Made by a program: the position numbers and the translations under genes
Notes under the pieces: generated by a model
What the model was told of the DNA's origin: nothing
The model's input: the letters and a program-made list of their open reading frames with translations, nothing else
Databases searched by the model: none
Source of the DNA: Caulobacter sp. AP07
GTDB lineage: Bacteria; Pseudomonadota; Alphaproteobacteria; Caulobacterales; Caulobacteraceae
NCBI RefSeq assembly: GCF_000281955.1
Contig: NZ_AKKF01000134.1
Coordinates: 1-56,277, forward strand
Direction: 5' to 3'
DNA: 56,277 nucleotides
Shown: positions 35,164-44,003 of the stretch, piece by piece
Numbering within the stretch: position 1 is the stretch's first letter
How the letters are laid out: each line of letters starts with the position of its first letter

Positions 35164-35637
35164 GTGAAAAAAGCTGCGGTCCTTCTCGACGCCTTCGATC
35201 GCAAGCTGCTGACCTTGCTCCAGCGTCGGGGCCGGTCCAGCTATGTGGAAATGGCCGAGGCGGTGAATCTTTCCGAATCCGCCTGTCTTCGTCGCGTGCG
35301 GGCGCTGGAAGAAGCCGGGGTGATCGGCCGCTACGCGGCGGTGATCGACGAGCGCGCGGTAGGCCTGCCGCTCAGCGTTTTCGTCACCGTCACCCTGTCG
35401 TCCCAGGCCGAGGCGACGCTCAGCGCCTTCGAGAAAGCGATCTCCCATGTCCGCGAGGTGGCCGAGTGCTACCTGATGACCGGCGGCTCGGACTATCTGC
35501 TGCGGCTGGTGGTGCGCGACGTCGACGACCTGGAGCGGGTCCACGCCCAGGAACTGACCCGCATTCCCGGCGTGGTCCGGGTCAGCTCGTCCATCGCCCT
35601 GCGCACGGTGGTCAAACGGGTCGAATTGCCGCTTTGA
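35164..35637 (+). CDS. Lrp/AsnC family transcriptional regulator
   Basis: A 157-aa Lrp-type regulator. GTG 35164 opens the HTH domain (LDAFDRKLLTLLQRRGR, then SYVEMAEAVNLSESACLRRV), followed by the RAM effector domain (VFVTVTLSSQAEATLSAFE, CYLMTGGSDYLLRLVV). Divergence from ald suggests it senses alanine or another amino acid and controls ald, as for AldR-type proteins. A longer frame runs far upstream, but it is antisense to ald and not coding. No strong ribosome site precedes the GTG. Confidence 0.92.
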   Translation: MKKAAVLLDAFDRKLLTLLQRRGRSSYVEMAEAVNLSESACLRRVRALEEAGVIGRYAAVIDERAVGLPLSVFVTVTLSSQAEATLSAFEKAISHVREVAECYLMTGGSDYLLRLVVRDVDDLERVHAQELTRIPGVVRVSSSIALRTVVKRVELPL

Positions 35638-35647
35638 GATGACTGGA

Positions 35648-35692
35648 GCATCGTGCGGAAAAGTGGAGGCCGGTTTTCCGCAAAAACGATGC
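35648..35692. repeat. Palindromic intergenic repeat of alphaproteobacterial type
   Basis: gcatcgt-gcggaaaa (35648-35662) pairs with ttttccgc...acgatgc (35674-35692) around gtggaggccgg. The arrangement GCAT-rich arm, GGAAAAGTGG, CCGGTTTTCC matches a repeat common in alphaproteobacterial spacers. Confidence 0.7.
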
Positions 35693-35709
35693 GAAAACAA
35701 AAACCGAGA

Positions 35710-35744
35710 GTAGGCCGCGCGATTCCTACTATCGCGGGGCCTAC
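35710..35744. repeat. Imperfect inverted repeat
   Basis: gtaggccgcgcga and tcgcggggcctac pair over 12 of 13 positions around a 9-base loop, between the palindromic repeat and the carbonic anhydrase remnant. Confidence 0.5.
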
Positions 35745-35760
35745 TCCCGGCCGTTGCCCT

Positions 35761-35925
35761 CCGGCCGACCTCCAGGACGCCGCGATCCGCCAGAACGTCC
35801 GCGACACCGCCGCCCGGCTCAAGGTCGCCGACGGCGTGCTGGCCGAAAAGATCGCCGAGGGGCGACTGAAGATCGTCTCGGCGACCTACGACCTCTCCAC
35901 GGCCCAGGTGGCGTTCGACGCCTAG
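35761..35925 (+). pseudogene. 3' remnant of a beta-carbonic anhydrase gene
   Basis: The 54 codons before the TAG at 35923 encode AAIRQNVRDTAARL, LAEKIAEGRLKIVSATYDL and a short tail, the pattern of the last helix and strand of a beta-carbonic anhydrase. The zinc-binding Cys-Asp and His-Cys parts are missing. Upstream, the same frame turns into repeat-rich, low third-position-GC sequence. The formal ORF from ATG 35653 starts inside a palindromic repeat. A complete carbonic anhydrase of a different subtype lies at 45152-45778. Confidence 0.65.
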
Positions 35926-35933
35926 GCGCGGTC

Positions 35934-35959
35934 GGGGACAGGCGCATGCGCCTGTCCCC
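35934..35959. repeat. Perfect 26-bp palindrome, GGGGACA/TGTCCCC family
   Basis: ggggacaggcgca directly followed by its complement tgcgcctgtcccc. Same ends as the elements at 31089-31155 and 53672-53695. Confidence 0.85.
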
Positions 35960-36043
35960 AGCCCCTCCCCAGTCAAGTCCCGTTGACCCTCCCCCCGGCT
36001 TAGGTTCAAGTCCCCCCAACACGCTAAGGTTGGGAGAGCTGGG

Positions 36044-39000
36044 ATGTCGACGGACGAGACGCCGCCGGAAGGTGGTCACGAGCCCAAGACTTCCCGCTGG
36101 GACGCTTTCAAGGCCCGCATCCCGTCCGGCCTGAAGTCGCCGCTGGTCGCGGTGGGCGCGATCGCCCTGGCGGTCGGTTTCGGCGGCGGTTTCGCGGCCA
36201 GCAAGGTCTCCGAGCTCGGCTGGTTCGGCGGCAAGTCCGAGGTCACGGCCACGGCGTCGAAGGGCCAGGCCTGGTCGCTGTTCGGCAAGCCGCGGGCGGC
36301 CGGCGCCCCGCGTCGCGGTATCCCCAAGCCCGAGGGCTTCGCCGTCTGGCAGAGCCGCATCGACAGCACCGGCGCCGCGCCGATGGCCTGTATCCGGATG
36401 AGCAAGGCGCTGGATCCGTCCAAGCCCTATGCCGACTTCGTGCTGCTCTCGCCCGACATCGGCCGCCAGCCGGCCGTGCGGGTCAAGGACGACGAGCTGT
36501 GCGTCGGCGGCGTCGGCTTCACCGACCACCGCGTCACCCTGCTCAAGGGGCTGCCGGGCAAGAACGGCGAGACCCTGGGGGCCAATGCCGACATCGACTT
36601 CACCTTCGGCGAGAAGCCGCCCTATGTCGGCTTCGCCGGCGACGGGGTGATCCTGCCGCGCGAGGAATCCGACGGTGTGGCCCTGGAGACCATGAACGTC
36701 TCCAAGCTGGCCATCGAGGTCTGGCGGGTGTCGGACCGCAACCTGGTGCGCAAGTCGATCAGCGCGCCCGATCCGGTCGGCGAGGGCGACTACGCCAGCG
36801 ACTATGGCGACGACAGCCCCGACGACGAGGGCCGCCAGGTGTGGAAGGGCGTGATCAATGTGGACGGCGCGGCCGGCCAGAAGGCGACCACCGTCTTCCC
36901 GCTCGGCGCGGTGCTCAAGGAGATGAAGCCCGGCGGCTATGTGATCAAGGCGCGCGACGCCTCGGGCGGCCGCGATCCGGACGGCGAGGGCGACCCGACC
37001 CCGGCCCAGGCTCGCCGCTGGATCATGTTCACCGACATGGCGTTGATCGCCTATGACGGCAGCGAATCCCTCGACGTGGTGGTCCGCTCGCTGAAGACCG
37101 CCAAGACCCTGGCCGGGGTGCGCGTCACCCTGGTGGCCAAGGATGGCGAGGACCTGGCCCAGGCCAAGAGCGACGCCGACGGCCGGGTGCGCTTCGCCCG
37201 CGCCCTGCTGGACGGCGAGGGCGCGTCGCACGCCAAGATGGTCATGGCCTATGGCGCCGAGGGTGACCTGGCGGTGCTGGACCTCGACCGCTCGCCGGTC
37301 GACCTGTCCAAGCAGGGGGTTGGCGGCCGCACCGAGTCGGACGGCGGCCGGGCGGTGGCCAGCGACATCGACGGCTTCCTCTATGCCGACCGCGGCATCT
37401 ATCGCCCAGGCGAGACGGTGCACCTGACGGCCATGGTCCGCGACCGGCTGGCCAAGGCGGTCAACGACCGCAAGGGCTACATCCTGGTCAAGCGGCCGTC
37501 GGGGGTCGAGTTCAAGCGCTATCCGTTCAGCCGCGCCGACGCCGGTGCGGTGCTGGCCGACATCGCCTTGCCGCGCAGCGCGCCGCGCGGCCGCTGGACC
37601 GCCGTGCTGATGATGGAGGGCGTCGAGGCCCAGGCCGGCGCCTTCAGCTTCAGCGTCGAGGACTTCGCGCCGCAACGCCTGGCGGTCACCGCCACGGGCC
37701 AGGAGTCCGTCCCGGTCGCGGCCGGCCAGGAGCGCAAGATCGACGTCTCGGCCCGCTTCCTCTACGGCGCGCCGGGCGCCGGCCTGCAGACCCAGGGCGA
37801 GGCGCGGCTGCGGATCGACAGCGATCCCTTCCCGCAGTTCAAGGGCTACGAATGGGGCGACGACCTGTCGCCGTTCGAGGAGAAGTTCATCGAGCTGGGC
37901 ACGACCGTCACCGACGGTGACGGCCACGCCATCCTCAACCTCGGGACCGGCGACGCCGCCGACACCGCCCAGCCGCTGGTGGCGGCGGTGACCGCTTCGG
38001 TGTTCGAGCCCGGCGGCCGTCCGGTCCGCGAGGGGCTGGAGCTGAAGGTGCGGGGCAAGAGCGTCTATTACGGCGTCAAGGTCGAGCAGGGCGACGCCGG
38101 CAAGGGCGATCCGCCGGTCAGCCTGGAGATGATCGCGGTCAACGCCGCCGGCGCCCGCGTCGCCTCGACGGCGACCTACACCCTGATCAGCGAGAACTGG
38201 AACTATGACTGGTTCCAGCAGGACGGCCGCTGGCAGTGGCGGCGCACCAGCCGCGACGCGGTGGTGGCCAAGGCCACGGTCAATATCGGGGCCGGCCAGC
38301 CGGCGCGCTTCAACCGCCGCCTGGGCTGGGGCGACTACCGCCTGGTGGTCGAGGGGCCGGACGGCGCCAAGACCGTCACCAAGTTCTCCTCGGGCTGGGG
38401 CTCGCCGGCCAAGGAGGGCGAGGCGCCCGACTTCGTGCGGGTCAGCGCCGGGACCAAGGCCTATGCGCAGGGCGACACGGTGGAGATCGCCCTGAAGTCG
38501 CCCTATGCCGGCCAGGTCCAGGTGGCGGTGGCCACCGACCGGCTGATCGACTTCAAGACCCTCAGCGTCGGCGAGAACGGGACGACGGTGAAGTTGAAGA
38601 CCTCGGCCGCCTGGGGCGGCGGGGCCTATGTGATGGTCACGGTGATCCAGCCGCGCGACCCGGTCAGCTCGCCCAAGCCCAAGCGGGCCCTGGGGCTGAT
38701 CTATGTGCCGCTCGACCCCAAGGGCCGCAAGCTGACGGTCGACATCGGCACGCCGGCCAAGCTCGACTCCAAGGTCCCCGTCGAGGTGCCGATCAAGGTC
38801 CAGGGCCTGGGCTTCGGCCAGAAGGCCAAGGTCACCATCGCCGCCGTCGACGAGGGCATCCTGCGCCTGACGCGCCAGGACAGCCCCGACCCGGCCAAGT
38901 GGTACTTCGGCAAGCGGGCCCTGACCCTCAACTACCGTGACGACTACGGCCGCCTGCTCGACCCCAACATGGGCGCGCCGGCCAACGTCAATTTCGGGGC

Positions 39001-41080
39001 CGACGAGCTGGGCGGCGAAGGGCTGACGGTGACGCCGATCAAGACCGTGGCCCTGTGGTCCGGGATCGTCGAGACAGGGATGGACGGCAAGGCGGTGGTC
39101 AAGCTGCCGGCCGCCGACTTCAACGGCGAGCTGCGGATCATGGCCGTGGCCTGGACCGACAATGCGGTCGGCTCGGGCTCCAAGGCCCTGACCGTGCGCC
39201 AGCCGGTGGTCGCCGACCTCAACCTGCCGCGCTTCCTGGCCCCCGGTGACAAGCCGATGGCGACGCTGGAACTGCACAATGTCGAGGGCAAGGCTGGGGC
39301 CTATACCGTCGAGGCCAACTCGTCGGGCGGCATCGGGGTGGCCTTCAAGAAGGTCATCACCCTGATCCTCGGCCAGCGGATCGCCGAGAAGATCCCCTTC
39401 CTGGCGCCCACGGTGACGGGCGTCGGCAAGATCGGCTTCAAGGTCACGGGACCGGGCTTCGACACCTTCAAGGACTACCCGATCCAGACCCGCCTGGGCT
39501 GGGGCGACGTGGTGCGCACCACCACCGAGCTGCAGCAGCCGGGGGCGACCTACACGCCCAACGCCCAGCTGCTGGCGGGCCTGGCGGCCGGCGACATCAC
39601 GCTGCAGGTCAGCTATTCGCCGATCAAGGGCTTCGACCCGGCGGCGATCGCGGTGGCCCTGCAGCGCTATCCCTACGGCTGCACCGAGCAACTGGTCTCG
39701 ACCGCCTATCCGCTGCTCTACGCCCAGAGCGTCTCCAGCGATCCCAAGCTGAAGCGCACCCCGGCGGTGCTGGCCGGGGCGGTGGGCAAGCTGCTGGACC
39801 GCCAGACCCTGGACGGGGCCTTCGGGCTCTGGCGGGTCGGCGACGGCGAGGCCGACGCCTGGCTGGGCGCCTACGCCACCGACTTCCTGGTGGAGGCCAA
39901 GGCCCAGGGCGTGGCGGTGCCGGACGAGGCGATGGACAAGGCCCTGAACGCCATGCGCCAGATCAGCCGTCCCGACGGTTGGAGCTCGGTGTCCTACCGC
40001 CTGGAATATCCCGGCTGGTGGATGTCGAACGAGGAGGCCTCGAAGAAGGCCACCGAACGCATGCGCCGCCGGGCCTCGGCCTACGCCCTCTACGTGCTGG
40101 CCAAGGCCGGGCGCGGCGACCTGGCGCGACTGCGCTGGTGGCACGACGTGCAGATGAAGGACGAGGACCAGCCCCTGGCCAAGGCCCAGGTGGCGGCGGG
40201 CCTGGCCCTGATGGGCGACCAGGCGCGAGCCCGCTCGGCCATGCGCCAGGCGGTCAAGTCGCTGGGCTGGCGTGATGAGGCCGACTGGTACCAGAGCCCG
40301 CTGCGCGACGTCGCCGCGGTCACCGCCCTGGCCGCCCAGGCCGGCCAGATGGACGTGGCGCGCCAGCTGCAAGGCCGGCTGGAGAACGTGGTCAAGGATC
40401 CGGACGCCCTCAACACCCAGGAGCAGGCGGCGCTGCTGTTCGCGGCCAGCCAGTTGCTGAAGGCGGCCGGGCCGATGACCATCGACGCCCAGGGCGTCAC
40501 CGGCCTGCCCCCGGCCGGCGGTTCGCCGCGCTGGGCGGTGGGCAAGCTGGCCGACGCCCGCTTCACCAACCAGGGCAAGGGCGCCCTGTGGCGGACGGTC
40601 AGCGTGCGCGGCACGCCGATCATGGCGCCGGGGGCCGAGAGCAACGGGCTGTCGGTGAGCAAGCGATTGTTCTCGATGAGCGGCGGGGCGATCGATCCGG
40701 CGGCGATCCACCAGGGCGACCGGGTGATCGTGCTGGTCTCGGGCTCCTCGCAGCAGGCCCGCTCGATGGCCCTGGTCGTCGACGACGCCCTGCCGGCCGG
40801 GTTCGAGATCGAGACCACGCTGGGGGCCGACGACGCCCAGAACGGGCCGTTCAAGTTCCTCGGGACCCTGACCAACCCCGACGTCCAGGAAAGCCGCGAC
40901 GACCGCTACATCGCCGCGCTGGACCTGGAGGGCAACAAGTCCTTCGCCATGGCCTATGTGGCGCGGGCGGTGACGCCGGGCGAGTTCTTCCTGCCCGGGG
41001 CGATCGCCAAGGACATGTACCGGCCGAGCCTGAACGCGCGGTCGGACGCGGGGCGGATCAACGTGGCGCCGGGGCAGTAG
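36044..41080 (+). CDS. Bacterial alpha-2-macroglobulin
   Basis: A 1678-aa alpha-2-macroglobulin-like protease trap, the largest gene here. A gggagag ribosome site precedes ATG 36044. Residues 31-55 are a hydrophobic anchor (LVAVGAIALAVGFGGGFAA); no lipobox Cys is present, so it is held by a transmembrane helix, unlike the lipoprotein YfhM of E. coli. MG-type beta domains and a bait region follow (e.g. YADRGIYRPGETVHLTAMV). The thioester motif is CTEQ (Cys1213) in YPYGCTEQL, within the helical TED. The pbpC gene downstream is its usual partner: trap for invading proteases plus peptidoglycan repair. Confidence 0.95.
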   Translation: MSTDETPPEGGHEPKTSRWDAFKARIPSGLKSPLVAVGAIALAVGFGGGFAASKVSELGWFGGKSEVTATASKGQAWSLFGKPRAAGAPRRGIPKPEGFAVWQSRIDSTGAAPMACIRMSKALDPSKPYADFVLLSPDIGRQPAVRVKDDELCVGGVGFTDHRVTLLKGLPGKNGETLGANADIDFTFGEKPPYVGFAGDGVILPREESDGVALETMNVSKLAIEVWRVSDRNLVRKSISAPDPVGEGDYASDYGDDSPDDEGRQVWKGVINVDGAAGQKATTVFPLGAVLKEMKPGGYVIKARDASGGRDPDGEGDPTPAQARRWIMFTDMALIAYDGSESLDVVVRSLKTAKTLAGVRVTLVAKDGEDLAQAKSDADGRVRFARALLDGEGASHAKMVMAYGAEGDLAVLDLDRSPVDLSKQGVGGRTESDGGRAVASDIDGFLYADRGIYRPGETVHLTAMVRDRLAKAVNDRKGYILVKRPSGVEFKRYPFSRADAGAVLADIALPRSAPRGRWTAVLMMEGVEAQAGAFSFSVEDFAPQRLAVTATGQESVPVAAGQERKIDVSARFLYGAPGAGLQTQGEARLRIDSDPFPQFKGYEWGDDLSPFEEKFIELGTTVTDGDGHAILNLGTGDAADTAQPLVAAVTASVFEPGGRPVREGLELKVRGKSVYYGVKVEQGDAGKGDPPVSLEMIAVNAAGARVASTATYTLISENWNYDWFQQDGRWQWRRTSRDAVVAKATVNIGAGQPARFNRRLGWGDYRLVVEGPDGAKTVTKFSSGWGSPAKEGEAPDFVRVSAGTKAYAQGDTVEIALKSPYAGQVQVAVATDRLIDFKTLSVGENGTTVKLKTSAAWGGGAYVMVTVIQPRDPVSSPKPKRALGLIYVPLDPKGRKLTVDIGTPAKLDSKVPVEVPIKVQGLGFGQKAKVTIAAVDEGILRLTRQDSPDPAKWYFGKRALTLNYRDDYGRLLDPNMGAPANVNFGADELGGEGLTVTPIKTVALWSGIVETGMDGKAVVKLPAADFNGELRIMAVAWTDNAVGSGSKALTVRQPVVADLNLPRFLAPGDKPMATLELHNVEGKAGAYTVEANSSGGIGVAFKKVITLILGQRIAEKIPFLAPTVTGVGKIGFKVTGPGFDTFKDYPIQTRLGWGDVVRTTTELQQPGATYTPNAQLLAGLAAGDITLQVSYSPIKGFDPAAIAVALQRYPYGCTEQLVSTAYPLLYAQSVSSDPKLKRTPAVLAGAVGKLLDRQTLDGAFGLWRVGDGEADAWLGAYATDFLVEAKAQGVAVPDEAMDKALNAMRQISRPDGWSSVSYRLEYPGWWMSNEEASKKATERMRRRASAYALYVLAKAGRGDLARLRWWHDVQMKDEDQPLAKAQVAAGLALMGDQARARSAMRQAVKSLGWRDEADWYQSPLRDVAAVTALAAQAGQMDVARQLQGRLENVVKDPDALNTQEQAALLFAASQLLKAAGPMTIDAQGVTGLPPAGGSPRWAVGKLADARFTNQGKGALWRTVSVRGTPIMAPGAESNGLSVSKRLFSMSGGAIDPAAIHQGDRVIVLVSGSSQQARSMALVVDDALPAGFEIETTLGADDAQNGPFKFLGTLTNPDVQESRDDRYIAALDLEGNKSFAMAYVARAVTPGEFFLPGAIAKDMYRPSLNARSDAGRINVAPGQ

Positions 41081-41090
41081 CTCAAAAGGT

Positions 41091-41187
41091 CGTCATCCCC
41101 CGACTTGTTCGGGGGACCCAAGCAGGGTCGCCGAGGGATATCGGTTGGCTCGGCTTGGGTCCCCCGCATAAAGCGGGGGATGACGAC
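41091..41187. repeat. Nested inverted-repeat intergenic element
   Basis: Outer arms cgtcatccccc (41091-41101) and gggggatgacg (41175-41185); inner arms gggggacccaagc (41111-41123) and gcttgggtccccc (41153-41165). The right part shares 24 identical bases with the terminator at 21751-21787. Confidence 0.8.
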
Positions 41188-41234
41188 GGTGGGGGCGTGG
41201 TGAAGGCCTAGATCGGCCAGAGCGATATGAATTG

Positions 41235-43301
41235 ATGATCACCACCCCCCGCCTCACCCGCGCCCTCGTCGCCTTCGTCGCCGCCCAGGCCGCGCTGTTC
41301 CTGCTGAGCGCCGCCTTTCCGCCCGACATGGCCCGCGCCAAGCGTTCCTCGCCGGTGGTGCTCGACCATCGCGGCGCCTGGCTGCGCGCCCTGCCGGTCG
41401 AGGACGGCCGCTGGCGGGTGCGGGCCGATCTCCAACGCACCGACAAGACCTTCCAGAAGCGGCTGATCGCGGTGGAAGACGCGCGGTTCTACGGCCACCT
41501 CGGCGTCGACCCCCTGGCCCTGGTCCGGGCCGCCGGCTCGGCGTTGATCCACGGCCGCGTCAGCTCCGGGGCCTCGACCCTGACCATGCAGACGGCCCGC
41601 CTGCTGGAGCCTCGGCCGCGCAATCTCGGCTCCAAGCTGATCGAGATGGTCCGCGCCGCCCAGCTGGAGTCGCGGCTGACCAAGCATGAGACCCTGGCCC
41701 TCTACCTGACCCTGGCCCCCTATGGCGGCAACCTCGAGGGGGTGCGCGCCGCCAGCCTGGCCTATTTCGGCCACGAGCCGACCAGCCTGACCGACGGCGA
41801 ACAGGCGCTGCTGATCGCCCTGCCGCAGTCGCCCGAGGCCCGCCGCCCCGACCGCCGCCCCGAGGCCGCCCGCGCCGCCCGCCGCGCCGTGCTCGACAAG
41901 ATGGTGCGGGCGCACGTGCTGACCGAGGTCGCCGCGGCCGAGGCCGACGCTGAACCCCTGCCCAAGCGCGGCCCGTTCCCCACCTTGGCCTGGCACCTGG
42001 CCGGCGAACTGGCCGCCGCCGCGCCGCTCGACCAGCCCAGCGTGGTCTCCACCATCGACGCCGACCTGCAGACCCGGCTGGAGCCGATGGCCGCCGCCGT
42101 CGCCGCCGCCCAGGGACCCGACGTCACCGCCGCCATCCTGGTGGTCGAGATCAAGGGCCGGGCGGTGCGGGCCCTGGTCGGCTCGGCCGGGCGCGAGCGG
42201 CCCGGCGGCTGGATCGACCTGACCCGCGCCGTGCGCTCGCCGGGCTCGGCCCTGAAGCCGTTCATCTACGCTTTCGCCTTCGACGACGGGACCCTGGCCC
42301 CCGACACCCAGATCGACGACGCCGCCACCCGCTTCGCCGACTACCAGCCCGAGAACTTCGACCACGTGTTCCACGACAAGGTCACGGCCCGCGAGGCCCT
42401 GGCCTATTCGCTGAACGTCCCGGCCGTCGCCACCCTGGAAAAGGTCGGTCCCGACGTGTTCGCGGCCCGGCTGGAGAACGCCGGGGTGCGGCTGGTGCGG
42501 CCGAAGACGGCGATCAAGGCTTCCGGGCTGGCCTTGGCCCTGGGCGGGGCGGGGATCACGCCGCGCGACATGGCCGTGCTCTACGCGGCGCTGGGCGACG
42601 GTGGCGTGGCCAAGCCGCTGGCCTTCACCGAGGCGCAGGCCAAGGCGCGCGAGCGTTCGGGCGGCAGCCGCATCGTCCGGCCCGAGGCCGTGGCCCAGGT
42701 GCTGGACATCCTGCGCGAAGCCCCGGCCCCGCGCGGCCGCGCCCCTTCGGCCCTGACCCGGGGCGGGCCGGCCATGGCCTTCAAGACCGGCACCTCCTAC
42801 GGCTTTCGCGACGCGGTGGCGGCCGGGGTGGTCGGCGGCCACGTGATCATCGTCTGGACCGGCCGGGCCGACGGCGGCGCGCGCGGCGGCCTGACCGGCC
42901 GCGACGCCGCCCTGCCGCTGCTGTTCGACGTCGCCGACGTGGTCGGGGCCCCGACCATCGCGCCGCGCCCGATCGCCCCGAAGGCCGCGCCCGGCGCGTT
43001 GCAGCGGCTGAACCAGGCCTCCGATGGTCCGCGCCTGATCTTTCCGCCGGACGGCGCCACCGTGCAGGTCGACGCGGTCGGGCCGGGGTCTCGCGGCCTG
43101 GCGATGGCGGCCGGCGGTGAGAACCTGACCTGGTACGTGGCCGGCCAGCGCCTGGCCGCCGAGCCGGTCAGCGGCAAGGTGATCTGGAAACCGGCCGCGC
43201 CCGGCTTCTACCGGCTGCGGGTGGTCGACGACCAGGGTCGGGCGGTCTCGGCGCGGGTGCGGATCAAGGGTTCGATGTCGGACGGGGGGCTGAAGCCATG
43301 A
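41235..43301 (+). CDS. pbpC: Penicillin-binding protein 1C
   Basis: A bifunctional peptidoglycan synthase homologue, 688 aa. ATG 41235 is preferred to the adjacent TTG 41232. Order: N-terminal membrane segment (ALVAFVAAQAALFLL), GT51 transglycosylase (VEDARFYGHLGVDPLA with catalytic Glu, GASTLTMQTAR), transpeptidase with Ser-x-x-Lys in SPGSALKPF, SLN in AYSLNVP, KTGTS, and a C-terminal BiPBP_C domain (PRLIFPPDGATVQVD). It sits 154 bases after the alpha-2-macroglobulin gene and overlaps a small lipoprotein gene by 4 bases. Confidence 0.96.
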   Translation: MITTPRLTRALVAFVAAQAALFLLSAAFPPDMARAKRSSPVVLDHRGAWLRALPVEDGRWRVRADLQRTDKTFQKRLIAVEDARFYGHLGVDPLALVRAAGSALIHGRVSSGASTLTMQTARLLEPRPRNLGSKLIEMVRAAQLESRLTKHETLALYLTLAPYGGNLEGVRAASLAYFGHEPTSLTDGEQALLIALPQSPEARRPDRRPEAARAARRAVLDKMVRAHVLTEVAAAEADAEPLPKRGPFPTLAWHLAGELAAAAPLDQPSVVSTIDADLQTRLEPMAAAVAAAQGPDVTAAILVVEIKGRAVRALVGSAGRERPGGWIDLTRAVRSPGSALKPFIYAFAFDDGTLAPDTQIDDAATRFADYQPENFDHVFHDKVTAREALAYSLNVPAVATLEKVGPDVFAARLENAGVRLVRPKTAIKASGLALALGGAGITPRDMAVLYAALGDGGVAKPLAFTEAQAKARERSGGSRIVRPEAVAQVLDILREAPAPRGRAPSALTRGGPAMAFKTGTSYGFRDAVAAGVVGGHVIIVWTGRADGGARGGLTGRDAALPLLFDVADVVGAPTIAPRPIAPKAAPGALQRLNQASDGPRLIFPPDGATVQVDAVGPGSRGLAMAAGGENLTWYVAGQRLAAEPVSGKVIWKPAAPGFYRLRVVDDQGRAVSARVRIKGSMSDGGLKP

Positions 43302-43528
43302 AAATCCCGCATGGGGTCCTGCTCGTGGCCTGTCTCTGTCTGGCGTCCTGCGCGTCCAAGGCCGAGAATTGTCGTTTCGGGGAGCGGCGGGTGATCACGG
43401 GGACGTGGCACGAAACCTCGGCCGAAGGGGTGGACGCCCTGATGGAGTCCTCGGGATGCCGACCCGTTGGGGCGGGTCGCAAGAAGGACGCGGATCCCCA
43501 GCGCTCCACCGCGGCCAGCCCTGGCTAG
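43298..43528 (+). CDS. Small lipoprotein coupled to pbpC
   Basis: A 76-aa predicted lipoprotein starting by ATGA overlap at the pbpC stop. Signal peptide VLLVACLCLASCAS with the lipobox LASC, giving a mature protein of about 58 residues with two further Cys (ENCRFGE and SSGCRP) that may form a disulfide. Ser at +2 (after the anchor Cys comes Ala) suggests outer-membrane targeting. No family recognised. Its coupling to pbpC suggests a role with that envelope module. Confidence 0.7.
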   Translation: MKIPHGVLLVACLCLASCASKAENCRFGERRVITGTWHETSAEGVDALMESSGCRPVGAGRKKDADPQRSTAASPG

Positions 43529-43539
43529 CGCCGCGAGAA

Positions 43540-43568
43540 TTGCCATTTGGCAGCAAATATCCTATATT
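43540..43568 (+). promoter_or_regulatory. Sigma-70-type promoter of the toxin-antitoxin operon
   Basis: -35 TTGCCA (43540-43545) and -10 TATATT (43563-43568) with exactly 17 bases between, 22 bases before the antitoxin GTG. Confidence 0.75.
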
Positions 43569-43580
43569 CGGCCATATAGG
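43541..43580. promoter_or_regulatory. Probable antitoxin operators
   Basis: Two palindromes cover the promoter: tgccatttggca (43541-43552) over the -35 and cctatat-tcggcc-atatagg (43561-43580) over the -10. They suit autorepression by the Xre antitoxin or toxin-antitoxin complex. Confidence 0.7.
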
Positions 43581-43589
43581 AGTTCAGCC

Positions 43590-44003
43590 GTGACCCTCGC
43601 CACCCTGATCGACACCCAGCCGAAAGCGTTCATCGCCGAGCCGGTCTCCGACAAGGAAGCCGCCGCGATGTTCCGGGCGACGGTGAACCTGCTGCGCCTG
43701 TGGGGCGCCACCGATGAGGAGGCCGCGACCCTGCTCGACCTGCCGGTCCGTTCCTACCGGCGCTGGAAGACCGGGCAGATCGGCCGCATCGACCGCGACG
43801 GCAAGGCGCGGCTGTCCAACCTGATGGGCGTCCACAAGGCCCTGCGGCTGATCTTCCAGGAGCCGCAGCGCGGCTATGCCTGGGTCAAGGCGCCCAACAC
43901 CGCGTTCGGCGGCCGCTCGGCCTTGCAGGTGATGCTGGGCGGCGACCTGACCGACCTGATGCGGGTGCGCCGCTATCTCGACGCCGAGCGCGGGGCCTGG
44001 TGA
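43590..44003 (+). CDS. Xre/MbcA/ParS-type antitoxin
   Basis: A 137-aa antitoxin for a RES toxin. GTG 43590 is placed by a taggag ribosome site 8 bases upstream. An N-terminal Xre-like helix-turn-helix (LLRLWGATDEEAATLLDLP, SYRRWKTGQIG) is followed by the C-terminal toxin-binding domain (VHKALRLIFQEPQRGYAWVKAPNTAFGG, shortened), ending in LTDLMRVRRYLDAERG. The last 4 bases overlap the toxin start (GTGA). It is expected to neutralise the toxin and repress the operon. Confidence 0.93.
   Translation: MTLATLIDTQPKAFIAEPVSDKEAAAMFRATVNLLRLWGATDEEAATLLDLPVRSYRRWKTGQIGRIDRDGKARLSNLMGVHKALRLIFQEPQRGYAWVKAPNTAFGGRSALQVMLGGDLTDLMRVRRYLDAERGAW

Noticed and set aside
35819..40711. A 1630-codon minus-strand open frame
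   Set aside because: Antisense shadow of the alpha-2-macroglobulin gene; its translation is low-complexity Gly/His/Arg/Leu/Asp-rich, as expected from the complement of GC-rich codons.
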